From Pseudomonadales bacterium (GTDB lineage Bacteria; Pseudomonadota; Gammaproteobacteria; Steroidobacterales; Steroidobacteraceae), in NCBI GenBank assembly GCA_020442965.1, contig JAGRJB010000118.1, forward strand, positions 1-5,344: a stretch of DNA of 5,344 bases. The letters run 5' to 3'. Of the stretch, positions 1 to 5,344 are shown piece by piece. Within the stretch, counting starts at the first letter, position 1. Every line of letters starts with the position of its first letter. A program made the position numbers and the translations under genes. The notes beneath the pieces were generated by a model. The model was not told the DNA's origin. It saw nothing but the letters and a program-made list of their open reading frames with translations, and did no database searches.

Positions 1-3130
<3,130 letters not shown>

Positions 3131-3135
3131 CAACC

Positions 3136-4254
3136 GTGCAGAAGACTCCGAAGAGCTCGGTGCTCGCCGGGCTGTATGCCGCTGAAGCGGCCAAGCGGGG
3201 CTTTCGAGCCGATCCCGCGCAACTCGCAGCGCTCGTGCCGCTGGAACGTCTGCGTCGCACTCTAAGCACCCCGCGTCCGCGCTCGATCACGAGCCGACTC
3301 AGCACGTTGCTCGGCCATGGCCCAGGAATCGCTACCCCACGGGGCGTGTATCTGTGGGGCGACGTTGGTCGCGGCAAGACTTGGCTCATGGATTTGTTCT
3401 ATTCGAGCCTCAAATTCGCCGAGCGTCGACGCAGCCATTTCTATCGCTTCATGCATGACGTGCACGCCGAGTTGCAGACGCTCAAGGGTGAATCAGCGCC
3501 GCTCGATCTGCTAGCCGCGCGTATCGCTGCGACGACGCGTGTACTGTGTTTCGACGAATTGTTCGTCTCCGACATCGGCGATGCCATGATCCTCGGCGGC
3601 CTGTTTGATGGCTTGATCCGGCATGGCGTCGCGTTAGTGTTCACATCCAACGTGCCGCCGCAGGGACTGTACCAGGATGGCTTACAGCGTCAGCGCTTCC
3701 TGCCGGCGATCGCTTTGCTCGAGAAGCACACCGAGGTTATCCACCTCGAAGGACCATTCGACTACCGGCTCACGCAGCTCGCGCGAGCGCAACTCTATCT
3801 GCCGAGCGCGGATCCAGCGACATCCACCATGCTCGCCGAGCTGTTCGACGACCTCTCCGACGACGATGAGGACACGGACGGGTTCGTCGAGATCGGCAAC
3901 CGCAAGATCGCAGTGCTGCGCGAAAGCGAGAACGTCGTCTGGTTCGAATTCGCGGCATTGTGCGAGGGTCCGCGCGGACCCTCGGACTACATTCACCTGG
4001 CGCGCGAGTATCAATCGGTGTTGATCTCGAATGTGCCAGTATTCGACTCTACTGACGAGAATGCAGCACGTCGGTTCATCACCTTGGTGGATGAATTCTA
4101 CGATCGAGGCGTCAACCTGATTCTATCCGCGGCAGCGCCGCCGCAGCGACTCTACACAGGTGACCGACTGAAGTTCGAATTCGCGCGCACCGCAAGCCGT
4201 CTGATCGAAATGCAGAGCCGCGCTTATCTCGCGCGCCAGCACGTCGCCAATTGA
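3136..4254 (+). CDS. zapE: ZapE / AFG1-family P-loop ATPase (cell division protein ZapE)
   Basis: ZapE-type proteins are AAA+-like ATPases. In Escherichia coli ZapE associates with the FtsZ ring; the eukaryotic homologue AFG1/LACE1 acts in mitochondrial protein quality control. The length of 372 residues is close to that of E. coli ZapE. The N-terminal helix region with FRADPAQLAALVPLERL fits the family. Walker A is GDVGRGKT (75-82), followed by the family word WLMDLFY. FMHDVHAEL lies at 105-113. Walker B is LCFDE (137-141) and the sensor-1 segment is FTSN (169-172). DGLQRQRFLPAI (181-192) carries the conserved arginines. LCEGPRGPSDYIHLAR (275-290) and the C-terminal FARTASRLIEMQS are also typical. 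An acidic run at 238-248 (DDLSDDDEDTD) is unusual. The start is GTG, 5 nt after the aacS-like stop, with no visible Shine-Dalgarno. An in-frame GTG at 3160 is preceded by a weak AAGAG, but the family N-terminus argues for 3136. Cotranscription with the two upstream genes is inferred. Confidence 0.95.
   Translation: MQKTPKSSVLAGLYAAEAAKRGFRADPAQLAALVPLERLRRTLSTPRPRSITSRLSTLLGHGPGIATPRGVYLWGDVGRGKTWLMDLFYSSLKFAERRRSHFYRFMHDVHAELQTLKGESAPLDLLAARIAATTRVLCFDELFVSDIGDAMILGGLFDGLIRHGVALVFTSNVPPQGLYQDGLQRQRFLPAIALLEKHTEVIHLEGPFDYRLTQLARAQLYLPSADPATSTMLAELFDDLSDDDEDTDGFVEIGNRKIAVLRESENVVWFEFAALCEGPRGPSDYIHLAREYQSVLISNVPVFDSTDENAARRFITLVDEFYDRGVNLILSAAAPPQRLYTGDRLKFEFARTASRLIEMQSRAYLARQHVAN
3963..3984. 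repeat. Perfect 22-bp palindrome inside zapE
   Basis: The 11-base half site CGAGGGTCCGC is followed immediately by its exact reverse complement. In RNA it could fold into a stem of about 9 G/C-rich pairs with a tetraloop. It lies over codons for the conserved Glu-Gly-Pro-Arg-Gly-Pro segment of ZapE, so part of the symmetry comes from the protein constraint. No T-run follows, so it is not an obvious intrinsic terminator. The symmetry is read directly from the sequence; any function is unknown. Confidence 0.9.
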
Positions 4255-4260
4255 GCGACG
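4242..4260. terminator. Weak stem-loop spanning the zapE stop codon, possible bidirectional terminator
   Basis: CGTCGC (4242-4247) pairs with GCGACG (4255-4260) around a 7-nt loop that contains the zapE stop codon. It sits at the 3' ends of two convergent transcription units, where a shared terminator would be expected. The stem is only 6 bp and no T-tract follows on either strand, so intrinsic termination is doubtful. The right arm, extended to GCGACGCA (4255-4262), can alternatively pair over 8 bp with TGCGTCGC at 4306-4313. Confidence 0.2.
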
Positions 4261-4263
4261 CAG

Positions 4264-4911
4264 TTACGCACGATCCGGCTGATTTTCGGGTGACGCGCGC
4301 ACGAATGCGTCGCTGCGATCGCACGCTGCCGTGACTCGCATGATCGTCGCGAACGCGGCCGGATCCACGCCAAACCGGCGGGCGGAAGCGACTTGCGGAT
4401 ACAGACAACAATCCGCGAGCGTCGGCTGATCACCATGGCAATACCTACCAGTATTCCCTGCTGCTACCAGCTTCGCTTCGAATGCTGCGAGCCCGCGTGT
4501 AATCCAGACCCGCAGCCATTCTGCGAGCTGCTGCTCATGCAGATGCAACTGCCCGGTCAGGTACTGCGTAACGCTTGTATTCTGCAGCGGCTGAACGTCG
4601 CTGACGATAGTCTGCGCGAGTGATCGCACGTATGCGCGATCGAAAGCATCGGCCGGCAGCAATCGCGGATTTGGGAAAGCGCCCTCGAGATGCTCGAGAA
4701 TCGCCATCGATTGCGTGATGACATGACCGTCGTGAACCAGCGTGGGTACCCTACCCTGCGGGTTGATCTCGCGGTAGGCCGGCTGGTTCTGTTCGCCGCC
4801 GTCGCGCACCAGGTTGACGAAACGCGGCTCGTAATCGATGCCCTTGAGGTTCAGCGCAATGCGTACTCGGAACGCTGCGGAACTGCGCCAGTAGGTATAC
4901 AGCGTGATCAT
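4264..4911 (-). CDS. maiA: Maleylacetoacetate isomerase (zeta-class glutathione S-transferase)
   Basis: This cytosolic, glutathione-dependent enzyme isomerises 4-maleylacetoacetate to 4-fumarylacetoacetate, the penultimate step of tyrosine/homogentisate breakdown. The protein has 215 residues, the normal length for the zeta class. The N-terminal thioredoxin-like domain contains the active-site stretch WRSSAAFRVRIALNLKGI (residues 8-25), with Ser10 and Ser11 for glutathione activation. The zeta cysteine of the eukaryotic SSCS motif is alanine here, as I recall it being in many bacterial homologues. RVPTL (54-58) and TQSMAILEHLE (66-76) are the glutathione-binding cis-Pro and Gln-Ser motifs. 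The helical C-terminal domain carries VQPLQN (106-111) and GDQPTLADCCLYPQV (160-174). The ATG start overlaps the TGA of the upstream dioxygenase by 1 nt (TGATG), and a GGGG run lies 7 nt before it, which supports this start and an operon. The dioxygenase neighbour strengthens the assignment over a generic glutathione transferase. Confidence 0.94.
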   Translation of the reverse strand: MITLYTYWRSSAAFRVRIALNLKGIDYEPRFVNLVRDGGEQNQPAYREINPQGRVPTLVHDGHVITQSMAILEHLEGAFPNPRLLPADAFDRAYVRSLAQTIVSDVQPLQNTSVTQYLTGQLHLHEQQLAEWLRVWITRGLAAFEAKLVAAGNTGRYCHGDQPTLADCCLYPQVASARRFGVDPAAFATIMRVTAACDRSDAFVRASPENQPDRA

Positions 4912-5344
4912 CAGATGACCCCGCGCCGCTCCTGATCCAACTCGATCGATTCAAACAACGCCTTGAAGTTCCCCTCGCCGAAACCCTCGTTCCCCTTGCG
5001 TTGTATGATCTCGAAAAATATCGGGCCGATCACGTTCTGCGTGAATATCTGTAGCAGTACACCCTCATTTTTCTCTGGATTGCCGTCGATCAGTATCCGG
5101 CTGTCCCGCAAGGCCGCGAGACTCTCGACGTGGCCAACGACGCGCGCATCGACCTGGCTGTAGTAACTATCGAGCGTGTCCTGGAACTGCACGCTGCGCC
5201 CGCGCAAGGTCGCGACAGTCTGATAGATATCGTCACTCGCGAGAGCGATATGCTGAATTCCCTCGCCCCGATATTCGCGTAGATACTCCTCGATCTGCGA
5301 CTTGTCGTCCTGCGATTCATTGATCGGGATGCGGATCTTGCCGC
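4911..5344 (-). CDS. hppD: 4-hydroxyphenylpyruvate dioxygenase (HPPD), C-terminal part; 5' end outside window
   Basis: HPPD is a non-haem Fe(II) enzyme that converts 4-hydroxyphenylpyruvate and O2 to homogentisate and CO2, the committed step of tyrosine catabolism. The frame is open to the right edge, and 143 residues are visible of a family length near 355-360. Counted from the first complete codon (5342-5340), the fragment opens with GKIRIPINE. It continues with EGIQHIAL, whose His31 is the second metal-ligand histidine of the family. DSYYSQVDARV (59-69) and LLQIFT (96-101) follow, then IGPIFFEIIQRKGNEGFG (105-122), whose Glu111 is the third iron ligand. FKALFESIELDQERRG is the usual C-terminal helix. 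Both visible iron ligands are intact, so the fragment looks functional. Internal TTG and ATG codons are not starts, because conserved sequence continues upstream of them. The stop overlaps the maiA start, so the two are probably cotranscribed, with the promoter outside the window. Confidence 0.97.
   Translation of the reverse strand, partial: GKIRIPINESQDDKSQIEEYLREYRGEGIQHIALASDDIYQTVATLRGRSVQFQDTLDSYYSQVDARVVGHVESLAALRDSRILIDGNPEKNEGVLLQIFTQNVIGPIFFEIIQRKGNEGFGEGNFKALFESIELDQERRGVI

Noticed and set aside
5205..5207. TTG on the minus strand as a possible start of a short 98-residue protein
   Set aside because: The frame continues upstream through conserved HPPD sequence, including the metal-binding histidine, so it is internal.

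Overview
This is an ordinary, tightly packed chromosomal segment, very probably from a gammaproteobacterium. The HPPD and ETF-QO variants remind me of the Xanthomonadales/Nevskiales/Steroidobacter neighbourhood, but that is recognition from memory and not a computed placement. The DNA is moderately GC-rich. All five genes have full-length or cleanly continuous reading frames with close family matches. I see no IS element, tRNA, rRNA, CRISPR array, phage gene or compositional break. No gap between genes exceeds 9 bp.

Layout: the plus strand carries a three-gene block. It starts with the C-terminal part of electron-transfer-flavoprotein:ubiquinone oxidoreductase (1-1184, cut by the left edge). 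Acetoacetyl-CoA synthetase follows (1181-3130), sharing a 4-bp ATGA overlap. A ZapE/AFG1-type ATPase comes next (3136-4254), beginning with GTG 5 bp after the preceding stop. Nine base pairs after the zapE stop lies the end of a convergent minus-strand pair: maleylacetoacetate isomerase (4264-4911), preceded by the C-terminal part of 4-hydroxyphenylpyruvate dioxygenase (4911-5344, cut by the right edge). These two overlap by 1 nt (TGATG).

How the genes fit together: HPPD and maleylacetoacetate isomerase are steps of tyrosine/phenylalanine catabolism through homogentisate, which ends in fumarate plus acetoacetate. Acetoacetyl-CoA synthetase activates acetoacetate to acetoacetyl-CoA for thiolysis or polymer/lipid synthesis. 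ETF-QO passes electrons from acyl-CoA dehydrogenases, including those of fatty-acid and leucine breakdown, to the quinone pool. The window therefore groups amino-acid and acyl-CoA catabolic functions around an acetoacetate node. ZapE is the functional outlier. I did not find a novel system. The best unexplained signals are a perfect 22-bp palindrome inside zapE, a cysteine-enriched iron-sulfur domain in ETF-QO, and the very short convergent junction.
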